From NCBI RefSeq assembly GCF_030555055.1, contig NZ_JAMOAO010000001.1, forward strand, positions 5,580,001 through 5,644,000: a stretch of 64,000 nt of DNA, read 5' to 3'. The stretch comes from Nocardiopsis sp. YSL2 (lineage in GTDB: Bacteria > Actinomycetota > Actinomycetes > Streptosporangiales > Streptosporangiaceae). Position numbers and translations under genes: made by a program. Shown piece by piece: positions 39,920-47,953 of this stretch (its first letter is position 1; every line of letters starts with the position of its first letter). The notes below the pieces were generated by a model. That model was not told the DNA's origin, made no database searches, and worked only from the letters and a program-made list of their open reading frames with translations.

Positions 39920-42288
39920 CCTTCCACGTCCTGTCCAAGGCGCGCACCGTGCGCGCCGACCTCTCCATCAGGACCTTCGGACCCCGCGCGACCGCGCATC
40001 GTCCCGGCCTGGAACGCGCTCATCATCGACCGGATCTCGGCCAGCGACCGCTGCCCGTCCGGCTCCCGGCCCGACGGCGCCGCCGGCTCGGTGGCCGGTT
40101 CCCGGCCCCTGCGCCGGCGCCGCGGCAGGCCCATGTAGGTCTCCTCGGCCTCCCCGTCGGCCTCTCCGCTCGCCACCACCGCGGCGGCCACCGCCTCCGG
40201 CTCGACCGCCCGCTCCCTCTCGCCGTCCCCGACGGGCTCGGAGGACACGGGGGCCGGGGAGGGTGCGCCAGGGCGCCCACCGCCGACCGGCTCGGGCACG
40301 CGCGGACCCTCCCGCACCCCCGACCGCACGGCCTCCGACGGCTCCGCGGCACGCACCCGCGGCAGGTCCGGCACGGGCCCGACCGGCTCGGCCGGTGCCA
40401 GCGCACCCCTGGGAATCACCACCACCGCCAGCGTGCCCTGCGCCGAAGCCTCCAGCGACACCTCCAGGCCGTGCTGGGCCGCGACCGTGGCCACCACGAA
40501 CAGGCCCAGCTGCGAGTCCTCGCGCACCCGGCCCAGGTCGAAGCGCGGAGCATCCGCCAGCAGCGCGTTGGCCCGCTCCACCTGCGTCTCGCCCATCCCC
40601 AGCCCGCGGTCACGCACCCGCAGTACGACCCCGCCGTCCGCCGAACGCTCACCCGTGACCGTCACCTCGGTGCCCGGCGGGGAGAACAGCGTCGCGTTCT
40701 CCAACAGCTCGGCCAGCAACCGCACGGCGCCCGCCCCGACGTCGCCCCGCAGCGCCACGTCGGGCAGCCGGTGCAGCCGCACCCGGGTGTAGTCCTCGAT
40801 CTCGCTGGAGGCCGCCCGCACGGCCTCGTACAGCCCCACCGGCTCCCAGCCCCGCCGCACGGGCGCGTCCCCGCTCAACAGCATCAGGTTCTCGGCGTTG
40901 CGCCGCAGCTGCGTGCTGAAGTGGTCGATCCGGAACAGCGACTCCAGGACCGCCGGGTCGGTCTCGCCGCGCTCCAGCGAGTCCAGCAGCCCCAGCTGGC
41001 GGTGGACCAGGGACTGCGTGCGCCGGGCGATGTTGCGGAACATGTTGCGCACACCCGCCCGCACCTGCGCCTCCTCCACGGCCGCGGCCACCGCCGCGCG
41101 CTGGGCGGTGTCGAAGGCCTGGGCGACCTCGCCGATCTCGTCGGTGCGGCCCCCGCTCAACCGCGGCACCTCCTCGTCCACGTCCACCTGCTCGCCCCGG
41201 CGCAGCCGTGCCGTGACCGAGGGCAGCCGCACCCGGGCGTGCTCCAGCGTCGACGAGCGCAGCCGCTGGAGCCTGCGCCCCACCCGCTGGGCCCCGGTGA
41301 CCGCCACCGCGCTGGAGGCCAGCGCGACGACCAGCGCGGGAACGCTGACCAGCAGCACCTGGTCCCGCAGGGAGGACGCGTGGGCGTGGCCCAGGGCCAC
41401 CACCCGCTCCATCTGCGACTCCTCGACCTCGCGCATCCGCATGTCCACCGCCTCGGCCGCCCCGCGCCAGGTCGGGGCGTTGACCGGCACCGTGTTCGCC
41501 CGGCCCAGGGGAGTGCCCACGATGCTGCCCTGCAGCAGGTAGACCGTGTGCAGTACCGAGTAGGACTCCAGCGCGACGTAGTCCTGGCGGTCCTGGTCGC
41601 TGAGTTCGGTGCCCACCCGCGCCCAGGCGTACTGCTGGGCGCCGGCGGCCGCGGCGAAGGTGGCGTGCGACTCGTCGGGGAAGGAGTGGGTGGCCACCGA
41701 GTGCGCCAGGACGGCGTCCTGCTGGTTGAGCAGTTCGCGGGTGCGCATCAGCGAGGTCAGGGAGCGCAGGTGCGGGACCTGTTCGGGGTCCGACAGTGCG
41801 ACCAGGGAGTCCCACACGCGCAGTCCGTGCTCGATGACGTCGGTGTAGGTGCCGGTGCCCTCCTTCATGGCCATCTCCGAGGGGGAGACGCCGTCCACGA
41901 GGACGCGGTGGCCGTCGATCCGGGCCATGGCGTTCTGGAAGCGCAGCGCCGACCGGGGGACGTCGCCGGTGTCGAAGGCCGCGATCCGCCGGTCCAGGAC
42001 CGCCACGGCCTCGTCGGTGCGCTCCCGGGCCTCCGCCAGGTCGCGCAGGTTGCCGTTGGTGGGGTTGGCGGCGGCCATGGTGGCCCTGCGCTCGCGCTGG
42101 AGCTCGCTGATGACGTCCACGACCGGCCCGCCGATCTCCTCGGTGACCGACGCGGTGGTGCGCAGTTCGCGGATGTCGGTGAGCATCACCGTGGTCAGGA
42201 CGGCCCACAGAACAAGCAGGGCGGTGCTGGGGATGAGCACCAGCGTGATCATGCGGGCCCGCAGCGATCGACGCTTGTGCTGGGACAT
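39916..42288 (-). CDS. cvnA: Conservon membrane sensor kinase-like protein
   Basis: The 790-residue protein starts at ATG 42288. It has one N-terminal helix (about 14-37), a nitrate/nitrite-sensor-like extracytoplasmic helical domain of about 260 residues, a second helix around VSVPALVVALASSAVAV, a HAMP-like linker and an HATPase domain (LLAELLENATLFSPPGTEV, RDRGLGMGE, LGLFVVATVAAQHGLEVSL). A typical phospho-acceptor His box is not obvious, as is usual for CvnA proteins. The long Pro/Glu-rich C-terminus is probably disordered. It is the first gene of the conservon. Confidence 0.92.
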   Translation of the reverse strand: MSQHKRRSLRARMITLVLIPSTALLVLWAVLTTVMLTDIRELRTTASVTEEIGGPVVDVISELQRERRATMAAANPTNGNLRDLAEARERTDEAVAVLDRRIAAFDTGDVPRSALRFQNAMARIDGHRVLVDGVSPSEMAMKEGTGTYTDVIEHGLRVWDSLVALSDPEQVPHLRSLTSLMRTRELLNQQDAVLAHSVATHSFPDESHATFAAAAGAQQYAWARVGTELSDQDRQDYVALESYSVLHTVYLLQGSIVGTPLGRANTVPVNAPTWRGAAEAVDMRMREVEESQMERVVALGHAHASSLRDQVLLVSVPALVVALASSAVAVTGAQRVGRRLQRLRSSTLEHARVRLPSVTARLRRGEQVDVDEEVPRLSGGRTDEIGEVAQAFDTAQRAAVAAAVEEAQVRAGVRNMFRNIARRTQSLVHRQLGLLDSLERGETDPAVLESLFRIDHFSTQLRRNAENLMLLSGDAPVRRGWEPVGLYEAVRAASSEIEDYTRVRLHRLPDVALRGDVGAGAVRLLAELLENATLFSPPGTEVTVTGERSADGGVVLRVRDRGLGMGETQVERANALLADAPRFDLGRVREDSQLGLFVVATVAAQHGLEVSLEASAQGTLAVVVIPRGALAPAEPVGPVPDLPRVRAAEPSEAVRSGVREGPRVPEPVGGGRPGAPSPAPVSSEPVGDGERERAVEPEAVAAAVVASGEADGEAEETYMGLPRRRRRGREPATEPAAPSGREPDGQRSLAEIRSMMSAFQAGTMRGRAGSEGPDGEVGAHGARLGQDVEG

Positions 42289-42475
42289 GGGCTCGCTTCC
42301 GGGGGAGGGGCGGGCGACGAGGGAGGCGCCCGCCGGGGGGAGGGGGGTGTCCGGAGTTCCCCAGAGTGAACAGCCCCGGAGGGTGTGAGCGCAAGTGCCG
42401 GTCGGGGTCCGAGGGGTACGATCCGCAGGGATTTCGCAGGTCAGAGCAGAAGCTCTCGATCTGGCAACATTCAAA

Positions 42476-42491
42476 ATCTACGTCGTAAAGG
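42476..42491 (+). repeat. 16-base motif, second copy
   Basis: ATCTACGTCGTAAAGG is identical to 24416-24431. This copy overlaps the left arm of a nested dyad and lies about 190 bases upstream of the pterin dehydratase ATG. Confidence 0.4.
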
Positions 42492-42522
42492 TGGCGCGTG
42501 CTTTTGACAAAGCACCTACGAC
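42482..42522. promoter_or_regulatory. Nested dyad upstream of the pterin dehydratase
   Basis: An inner perfect dyad GTGCTTT-TGAC-AAAGCAC (42498-42515) is flanked by an outer pair GTCGTA (42482-42487) and TACGAC (42517-42522). TTGACA at 42504-42509 lies in the centre. It could be an operator or form a stem in RNA. Confidence 0.45.
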
Positions 42523-42634
42523 AACAAGGAGCGGCTTCGCCGCACCGAACACACCAGGCTCCGCCTCGGCGCGGGTGAGAGCCGACCGTGACCCGGGTAT
42601 GGCGGACGCAGGAAGACCATCACACGGGTACCGT

Positions 42635-42649
42635 CCAGTGACTCACTGG
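42635..42649. promoter_or_regulatory. 15-base dyad CCAGTGA-C-TCACTGG
   Basis: The perfect 7+1+7 dyad is 33 bases before the pterin dehydratase ATG. It is followed by two TGGCACCG direct repeats (42647-42654, 42658-42665). This could be an operator or an mRNA leader element. Confidence 0.45.
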
Positions 42650-42682
42650 CACCGAAAGTGGCACCGCCGGGGGAGAGGACCC

Positions 42683-42967
42683 ATGAAGCTCACCGACGAC
42701 CAGATCCGCGACGGGATGAGCCGGCTCACCGACTGGCACTGGGACCCCGACCAGCCCGACATCCACCGGACCGTGCGCCTGCCCGACTTCGTCGCCGCCA
42801 TGGAACTGGTCAACAGCATCGCCCAGGCCGCGGAACAGGTCGGACACCACCCCGACATCGACATCCGCTACAACAAGGTACGGCTGTCCCTGTGCACGCA
42901 CGCGGTCGGGGCCATCACCGAGAACGACATGTCACTGGCCGCCCGGATCGACGAGCTCATCGCCTGA
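42683..42967 (+). CDS. Pterin-4a-carbinolamine dehydratase
   Basis: The 94-residue protein has the family pattern LTDDQIRDGMSRLTDWHWD, FVAAMELVNSIAQAAEQVGHHPDIDIRYNKVRLSLCTHAVGAITENDMSLAARID. The catalytic HHPD pair and the later His are present. It dehydrates 4a-hydroxytetrahydrobiopterin or an analogous carbinolamine. GGGGGAGAGG lies before the ATG. Its last 36 bases overlap the end of the convergent GNAT gene. A decayed relative lies at 27308-27445. Confidence 0.92.
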   Translation: MKLTDDQIRDGMSRLTDWHWDPDQPDIHRTVRLPDFVAAMELVNSIAQAAEQVGHHPDIDIRYNKVRLSLCTHAVGAITENDMSLAARIDELIA

Positions 42968-43984
42968 GCCGGGAGGTCCCGCCAGGGCAGCCCCTCCAGG
43001 GCCCGCACCGGCGCTGGGCATCGTGTTGCGCCGGTCGTCGGTCGCGGACTTGAGCAGGGGGACGTCCCGGTACAGCACGCGGAACCCGACGCCGTAGTAC
43101 AACGCGCGGGCCGCCGGGTGGCCGGGCGCCCCCAGGCAGGCGACCGTCGCCTGCACGGCCCCCGCCTCCCGGGCCAGGAGCATCCCGTGCAGGAGCGCCG
43201 CCCGTCCCAGGCCCAGACGCCGGTGGCCGGGGTGCGTCCCGACCGGCTCGAACTCGACGGTCCGGTTCGTCTCGTCCAGCCACATCACCGCCGATGACGC
43301 CATCGTCCCGTCCGGCGCCTCGACCAGAACGTGCAGATCGCCGCGGTACCCCGTGGTCCGCCTGAGGTTCCCGTAGGCCTCGACCGAGTACGCCCGGGGC
43401 CCCCAGGCGTTGAGATGGGCCTGGACCGCGGCCTCGGGCCCGGCCTGGTCGGCGGTGCGGAACCGGTATCCGTCCGGCAGCACCGCGGGCTCCAGCCGGA
43501 CGAGGTCGCGCTGGTTGAGCTGGGTCCAGGAGCCGGTGTCGCCCTGCCCGGACGGGTCGGGCGCATACCCGTGCGCCGCCCACCGTTCCAGGGCGAACCC
43601 GTCCTCAGCGCTCGGCAGCACGGTGCGTTCCAGGCCAGGCGCCGTGGCGTCGTACCAGTCGATCACCTCGTCGACCAGGTCGGGGTGGTGGGGGTGGACC
43701 TGGTAGGCCAGGTAGGCGCCGGTGGTCTCCTTGACCGTTCCGTCGCTGAGCCGGACGCTGCGCGGCAGCTGGGCCCATCCCCACGCCACCAGGTCCCCGC
43801 CTCGGGACCATAGTCGGCGGCGCCACGCAGAACCCTGGGCGGCGTGCGCCCGGCCCCAGTTCCAGGCCAGTCCGCCGTACGAGGCATCGCTGTTCACCAG
43901 CTCCGGGCGGGTGGCGGTGATGCGCTGCGCGAGCCCTTGCATGAGCTCCACGTCCGCCGCTGTCAGAAGCTCTGGGGTCGTCAT
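42932..43984 (-). CDS. GNAT-family acetyltransferase
   Basis: The 350-residue protein starts at ATG 43984 (MTTPELLTAADVELMQGLAQ). The C-terminal GNAT domain shows the acetyl-CoA loop VGTHPGHRRLGLGRAALLHGMLL and the closing ARALYYGVGFRVLYRD. The N-terminal half looks like a second, degenerate GNAT domain, so it may be a tandem-GNAT protein. The substrate is unknown. Its 3' end runs antisense into the dehydratase gene for 36 bases. Confidence 0.82.
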   Translation of the reverse strand: MTTPELLTAADVELMQGLAQRITATRPELVNSDASYGGLAWNWGRAHAAQGSAWRRRLWSRGGDLVAWGWAQLPRSVRLSDGTVKETTGAYLAYQVHPHHPDLVDEVIDWYDATAPGLERTVLPSAEDGFALERWAAHGYAPDPSGQGDTGSWTQLNQRDLVRLEPAVLPDGYRFRTADQAGPEAAVQAHLNAWGPRAYSVEAYGNLRRTTGYRGDLHVLVEAPDGTMASSAVMWLDETNRTVEFEPVGTHPGHRRLGLGRAALLHGMLLAREAGAVQATVACLGAPGHPAARALYYGVGFRVLYRDVPLLKSATDDRRNTMPSAGAGPGGAALAGPPGSGDELVDPGGQ

Positions 43985-44038
43985 GGCGCCCCACGGTGCC
44001 AGCAAGCCGCGGGGCGTGTCCACGGGTTTTCCGGCCCC

Positions 44039-44065
44039 CACCAGCGCTGGTCGAGTGCGCTGGTG
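44039..44065 (-). terminator. Hairpin between acyl-CoA synthetase and GNAT genes
   Basis: CACCAGCGC (44039-44047) pairs perfectly with GCGCTGGTG (44057-44065) across a 9-base loop. It lies 63 bases past the synthetase stop on the minus strand. Confidence 0.6.
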
Positions 44066-44127
44066 CCGCGATGGCGCGGCGGGCGGGCGCGTGCCGCGCA
44101 CGGGCCGGGCTCCGGGTGTTCCGGTCG

Positions 44128-45747
44128 TCAGCGCAGGCGGGCGCGGCGCATCTTGCCCGAGGCCGTGCGGGGGAGTTCCGGTACGAAGTCGATGTCCTCC
44201 GGTGCGGCGTGCTCGGCGAAGCGGGTGCGCACCCACTCCTTGAGTTCTTCGGCCAGGGCGGGGGACCCGGTGTGGTCGGTGTGGAGGACGATCCGGGCGC
44301 CGACGAGTTGTCCGGCGAGGTCGTCGGGGATGGAGTAGACCCCGCACTCCTCGACCGCGGGGTGGGTGTTGAGTACGGCTTCGACCTCGCTGGGGCCGAT
44401 CCGGTATCCGCGGGTGACGATGGCTCCGTCGTCGCGGGTGGAGAAGTAGAGCTGGTGTTGGCGGTCCAGGATGCCGGTGTCGCCGGTCAGGTAGTAGGCG
44501 TGGTCGGGGGTGAACCGCAGCTGGGAGGCGCTCTCGTTGCCCATGTAGCCCTGGAACCAGGCCAGGGGGCTGTTGGCGAGGTCGATGGCGATGCGGCCGT
44601 AGGTGCCCAGCGGGGAGGGGTCGTCGGAGATGGCCTCCAGGATGGCGATGTCCCATCCGGGGAGGGCGGGGCCGATGGATCCGGGGGCGAGCGGGGTGTC
44701 GGTGCCGTCGGTGGCGCCGTTGGGGATGCCGGCGCACCAGCCGAGTTCGGTCTGGCCGTAGTGGTCGCGTACGGGGACGCCGAAGATGTCGGTGGCCCAG
44801 TCGATGACGTCCTGGCCGAGGATCTCTCCGGCGCTGGAGAGGCGTTGGACGATGACCTCGGGGGGCAGGGTCTTGGTGGCGGCGCGCAGGGTGCGGTAGG
44901 TGGTGGGGTCGGCGGCGAGGTTGGTGACGCCGTACATGCCCAGGACGTCGAGGGTGAGTTCGGGGTCGAAGAATCCGGCGCGTAGTGCGAGGGATCCGTG
45001 GCCGGCCAGGAGGGGGGAGATGACGCCGTGGTAGAGGCCGTAGGCGGATCCGGGGTCGGCGGTGTTCCAGTAGACGTCGTCGTCTTCGACGCCGAGGCCG
45101 AAGTGGTGGTAGGCGTGCATGGCGGCCAGGGCGCGGACGGGGACGGTGACGCCGCGGGGTGGGCCGACGACGGTGGACACGTACAGGATCGCGAGGGGGT
45201 CTGCGCCGGTGCGTGTGGTGTCGGGGACGGTGCGGGGTGTGGGGCCGGTGAGGGTGGTGAGGGTGTGGTCGCCTTCGCGTAGGGGGTGGGTGCCGGTGGT
45301 GGCGATGTCCCAGGCGGGGGTGCTGGTCATGTCGGGGCCGGGGTCGAGTTTGGTGCGGTACTCGTCGTCGGTGATGACCAGGCGGGTGTGGGAGTCGGTG
45401 AGGCGTTGGGCGATGGCGGAGGGGGCGAAGGAGGAGAGGAGGGGGACGAGGACGGCTCCCAGGCGCCAGACGGCCAGGGCGGTGATGGTGAGGTCGATGC
45501 CTTTGGGGATGAGGGTGGCGACGCGGTCGCCGGGGGTGATGCCGAGGTCGTGCAGGCCGGCGGCGAGGGCGTGGGAGCGTTCGGCGAGTTCGCCGTAGGT
45601 GAGGGTGGTGGCGGTGAGGGTGGGGCCGATTTCGGTGGTGGCGGTCGTGTCGGGGTGGTGGCGGTCGCAGAGCAGGTGTGCCACCGATGTGGTGGGGGTG
45701 TCGTAGGTGGTGATCCAGTCGCGTATGAGCTGCGCCGGGTCGGACAT
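44128..45747 (-). CDS. AMP-dependent acyl-CoA synthetase-like protein with degenerate P-loop
   Basis: This is a 539-residue ANL-superfamily protein. Recognisable motifs are YGQTE (A5), YYLTGDTG (A7), DDGAIVTRGYRIGPSEVE (A8) and PRTASGKMRR with Lys532 (A10). The A3 phosphate-binding loop, normally YTSGTTGxPKG, reads YVSTVVGPPRGV (189-200): two of the SGTTG residues and the Lys are changed. It may have lost ATP turnover or use an altered mechanism. GAGGACC precedes ATG 45747. A C-terminal remnant of a close relative lies at 27469-27582. Confidence 0.85.
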   Translation of the reverse strand: MSDPAQLIRDWITTYDTPTTSVAHLLCDRHHPDTTATTEIGPTLTATTLTYGELAERSHALAAGLHDLGITPGDRVATLIPKGIDLTITALAVWRLGAVLVPLLSSFAPSAIAQRLTDSHTRLVITDDEYRTKLDPGPDMTSTPAWDIATTGTHPLREGDHTLTTLTGPTPRTVPDTTRTGADPLAILYVSTVVGPPRGVTVPVRALAAMHAYHHFGLGVEDDDVYWNTADPGSAYGLYHGVISPLLAGHGSLALRAGFFDPELTLDVLGMYGVTNLAADPTTYRTLRAATKTLPPEVIVQRLSSAGEILGQDVIDWATDIFGVPVRDHYGQTELGWCAGIPNGATDGTDTPLAPGSIGPALPGWDIAILEAISDDPSPLGTYGRIAIDLANSPLAWFQGYMGNESASQLRFTPDHAYYLTGDTGILDRQHQLYFSTRDDGAIVTRGYRIGPSEVEAVLNTHPAVEECGVYSIPDDLAGQLVGARIVLHTDHTGSPALAEELKEWVRTRFAEHAAPEDIDFVPELPRTASGKMRRARLR

Positions 45748-45825
45748 CGGTGGCGGTCCTCGTTTTCGGTCGGTTTGGTGGTGATGGGTGGTGTTGGGTG
45801 GTGTACGTCAACACTATGCCCACCT

Positions 45826-45841
45826 GTGAGGTCGGCCTCAC
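45826..45841. promoter_or_regulatory. Dyad GTGAGG-TCGG-CCTCAC between divergent genes
   Basis: The perfect 6+4+6 dyad lies 79 bases upstream of the synthetase ATG (minus strand) and 37 bases upstream of the acyltransferase-like ATG (plus strand). It is the right place for a repressor shared by both. Confidence 0.45.
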
Positions 45842-45877
45842 TCGCGTGGGGTGTGGGGGTTGGGCGATGATGGGCTG

Positions 45878-46882
45878 ATGGACAGTGCAGCGGTGGTGGA
45901 GCGGTTCGGTTTGGGTGCTGGGGTGCGGGCGTGGCTGGAGGAGGCCGAGCGGTTGCCTGATCCGGTGCGTTCGTTGGAGGTTCCGGCTGATCCGGCGGGG
46001 GTGTTGGACCTGTTCGCCCTGAGTCCGCGGGATCGGGCCGAGGTGGAGGGCTTGTGGCCGGATGGCGGGTGGCCGCCGGAGTTGTGGCATCTGGTGGAGT
46101 GCATGTACCGGCGGTTGTGCGCGGACGTGGATCTGCCGTTGGGGGGTTGGCGGGACTGGCCGACGCTGGTGGGTGCTGAGGACGCGCGGGTGCGGGCGGC
46201 GTCGTTGTGGGCGTTCGCGGCGATGGTTCCGGCGCATCTGGAGCGGCAGGCGGCGTCGGGGGTGGATCCGGCGGTGACGGCGGCGACGCTGGCGGATGTG
46301 GGTGTGCAGGTGGCGCGGTCGCGGCGGATGTTCGGCCGGTTGGGTGTGGAGACGGCGTCGTGGGTGGCGGCGCAGTTCCGGGACCGGTTGTTCTGGGTGG
46401 GCGGGTTGCAGTTCGAGCCGGCGCTGTTGGTCGATGAGGGGGGTGTGGAGTGGTATTCGCCGGAGGAGGCGCGGTCGTTGGGGGCGGGGTTCGCGCCGGG
46501 GGAGCGGTGTTTGCGGTTGCACATTCCGTCGGGCGGGTTGGCTCCTGAGTCGGTGGATGCGGCGTTGGCGGGTGCGCGGGGGTTCGCGCGGGAGCAGTTG
46601 GGGTTCGATCCGGTGGTGGCGACGTGTTCGTCGTGGTTGTTGGATCCGGTGTGGGGTGAGGTGTTGGGGGAGGATTCCAAGATCGTGCGGTTCCAGCGGC
46701 GGTTCGAGCTGGTGGGGCGGGGTGTGCCGGGGGAGTCGGATGTGTTCCGGTTCGTGTTCGGGATGCCGGAGGTGGATGTGGCTGCGGCGCCGCGGGGGAC
46801 GCGGTTGGAGCGTGCGGTGGTGGAGCGGTTGGAGGCGGGGGGTGGGTTTCGGGTGCGTACGGGGTGGCTGCGGTTGGCGTGA
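45878..46882 (+). CDS. Acyltransferase-domain (GNAT-like, GNAT_C type) protein
   Basis: The 334-residue protein has an N-terminal helical region and a C-terminal domain with RLHIPSGGLAPESVDAALAGARGFAREQLG, VATCSSWLLDPVWGEVLGEDSKIVRFQRRFELVG and DVFRFVFG. These match the GNAT-like acyltransferase family found in actinomycetes. It is divergent from the acyl-CoA synthetase-like gene, so the two could act on the same acyl substrate. Its codons are unusually rich in TTG, GTG and GGT compared with plus-strand genes left of 44 kb. Confidence 0.75.
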   Translation: MDSAAVVERFGLGAGVRAWLEEAERLPDPVRSLEVPADPAGVLDLFALSPRDRAEVEGLWPDGGWPPELWHLVECMYRRLCADVDLPLGGWRDWPTLVGAEDARVRAASLWAFAAMVPAHLERQAASGVDPAVTAATLADVGVQVARSRRMFGRLGVETASWVAAQFRDRLFWVGGLQFEPALLVDEGGVEWYSPEEARSLGAGFAPGERCLRLHIPSGGLAPESVDAALAGARGFAREQLGFDPVVATCSSWLLDPVWGEVLGEDSKIVRFQRRFELVGRGVPGESDVFRFVFGMPEVDVAAAPRGTRLERAVVERLEAGGGFRVRTGWLRLA

Positions 46883-47068
46883 GGGGTGTGTTGTGGGTTG
46901 ACCGTGCTGGTCATGGCCTGGTGGGGGCTGTGTCCGGCACGGTCGTTTCGTCGTCCTGGGTGGTCTGGGCGGAGTCGAGTGATCACAGTTCAGGGGAGCG
47001 GTCTGGTCTCCGCTCAGGCGCGGCAGGAGGGGTGGGCCGGCCCTGGGGTCCCGCCACCTTCTACTTGA

Positions 47069-47082
47069 CATAATGTGCATTA
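47069..47082. promoter_or_regulatory. AT-rich dyad ATAATG-TG-CATTAT
   Basis: The perfect 6+2+6 dyad overlaps the end of TTGACA (47065-47070). No matching -10 lies at the right distance, so this is better read as a protein-binding site than a promoter. Confidence 0.5.
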
Positions 47083-47604
47083 TCGGCGGCATGGGAGGAG
47101 GGTCGGGAAGGGGTCGGCCGAGTCCTGTCCGCGGGGCGTGTCCGGGCCTGGTCAGTGCGTGGCGCGGTGCTTTGGGCCGCCGCGCCGGAGGCGGCTGCCG
47201 TGCGGGGTCGCCGGTGGCAGCCGGCTCGGCGGAGCCCAGGGCCGTGGTGCGGGCGCCGGTCGGCTCCTGAGGCGGCCGTGACCGGCTCTGGACGCGCATG
47301 CCCGGCGCGGTGTGCCGCCGACGGGCCGTGGCAGGAACGCCCTGGGGCGTCCTTGCTGGTCAGGAAGCTGATGTCGGGTCGGTCAGGTCGCCGGGCCGTC
47401 GCGGATTCTCGCTGTGTGCGCCCAGGGCCCTGATACGTGCGGTGCGCGGTCCCCCGGCGCGGTCCCCCGGCGCGGGCCGCGGCGTGCGGGTGGCCGGGCT
47501 CGCGGATGTGCTCCGGGGCGCGTTGTCCCGGGCCCGTGGACGGTGTCGGGGCGGGGTGGACGGTTGCGGGCGTCCCCCGCCCAACCCGGGGTCTGTCCAT
47601 GTTT

Positions 47605-47628
47605 GATGCATAATCTGTGTTATGCATC
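47605..47628. promoter_or_regulatory. AT-rich dyad GATGCATAA-N6-TTATGCATC
   Basis: The perfect 9+6+9 dyad, 24 bases long, includes CATAAT, a near-consensus -10. It lies about 325 bases upstream of the phosphoketolase ATG. Dimeric repressors of the GntR or TetR type bind sites of this shape. Its GCATAAT half resembles that of the dyad at 47069. Confidence 0.6.
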
Positions 47629-47953
47629 CTTTTGCAGGGTTTTGATCATCTATGCGTGGTTCGTGGTGATCTGTTGGGTCGCCGTGTGCGCAGGAGACGG
47701 GACGAAGGTCCCCCGCCCGTGAGCCCTCGGCCCGGAGTCGCGCGGCCGCGCCCGGGTAGGCCCCGGTCCGGGCGCTGCTCCCCCGCGGCCGGCCCCCGGT
47801 CCGGCCGAGCCCTCCCCCGCGACGGGGCCGACGCGTCCTCGACCCGGGGCCGCGGGTGCGGCACGTCTCGTGGAACACGTGCCGCCGGAGGGTTACCGTG
47901 ACCGGTACCACTCCCCCGCCGCGTCCGATCCAACCCTTGCGAGAGGACATCAC

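Larger units (their letters stand above)
42289..42682. other. Divergent regulatory stretch between conservon and pterin dehydratase
   Basis: No gene is seen in these 394 bases. The part next to the conservon is GC-rich and featureless. From 42476 the sequence becomes AT-richer and holds the second copy of the 16-base motif (42476-42491), a nested dyad (42482-42522) and a 15-base dyad (42635-42649), all described separately. Confidence 0.55.
46883..47953. other. 1.07-kb gene-poor stretch before phosphoketolase
   Basis: No frame in this stretch resembles a known protein, and the open frames are low-complexity Arg/Gly/Pro sequences typical of shadow frames in GC-rich DNA. Two AT-rich dyads, at 47069-47082 and 47605-47628, stand out. 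The minus-strand frame between them (47061-47627) starts in one dyad and ends in the other but shows no protein-like pattern. The phosphoketolase promoter must lie to the right. Confidence 0.6.

Noticed and set aside
42932..47299. A continuous minus-strand open frame of over 1,400 codons
   Set aside because: Only its last 350 codons (GNAT, from 43984) look like protein. The rest is an out-of-frame shadow of the synthetase and other genes, full of Arg/Pro/His low complexity.
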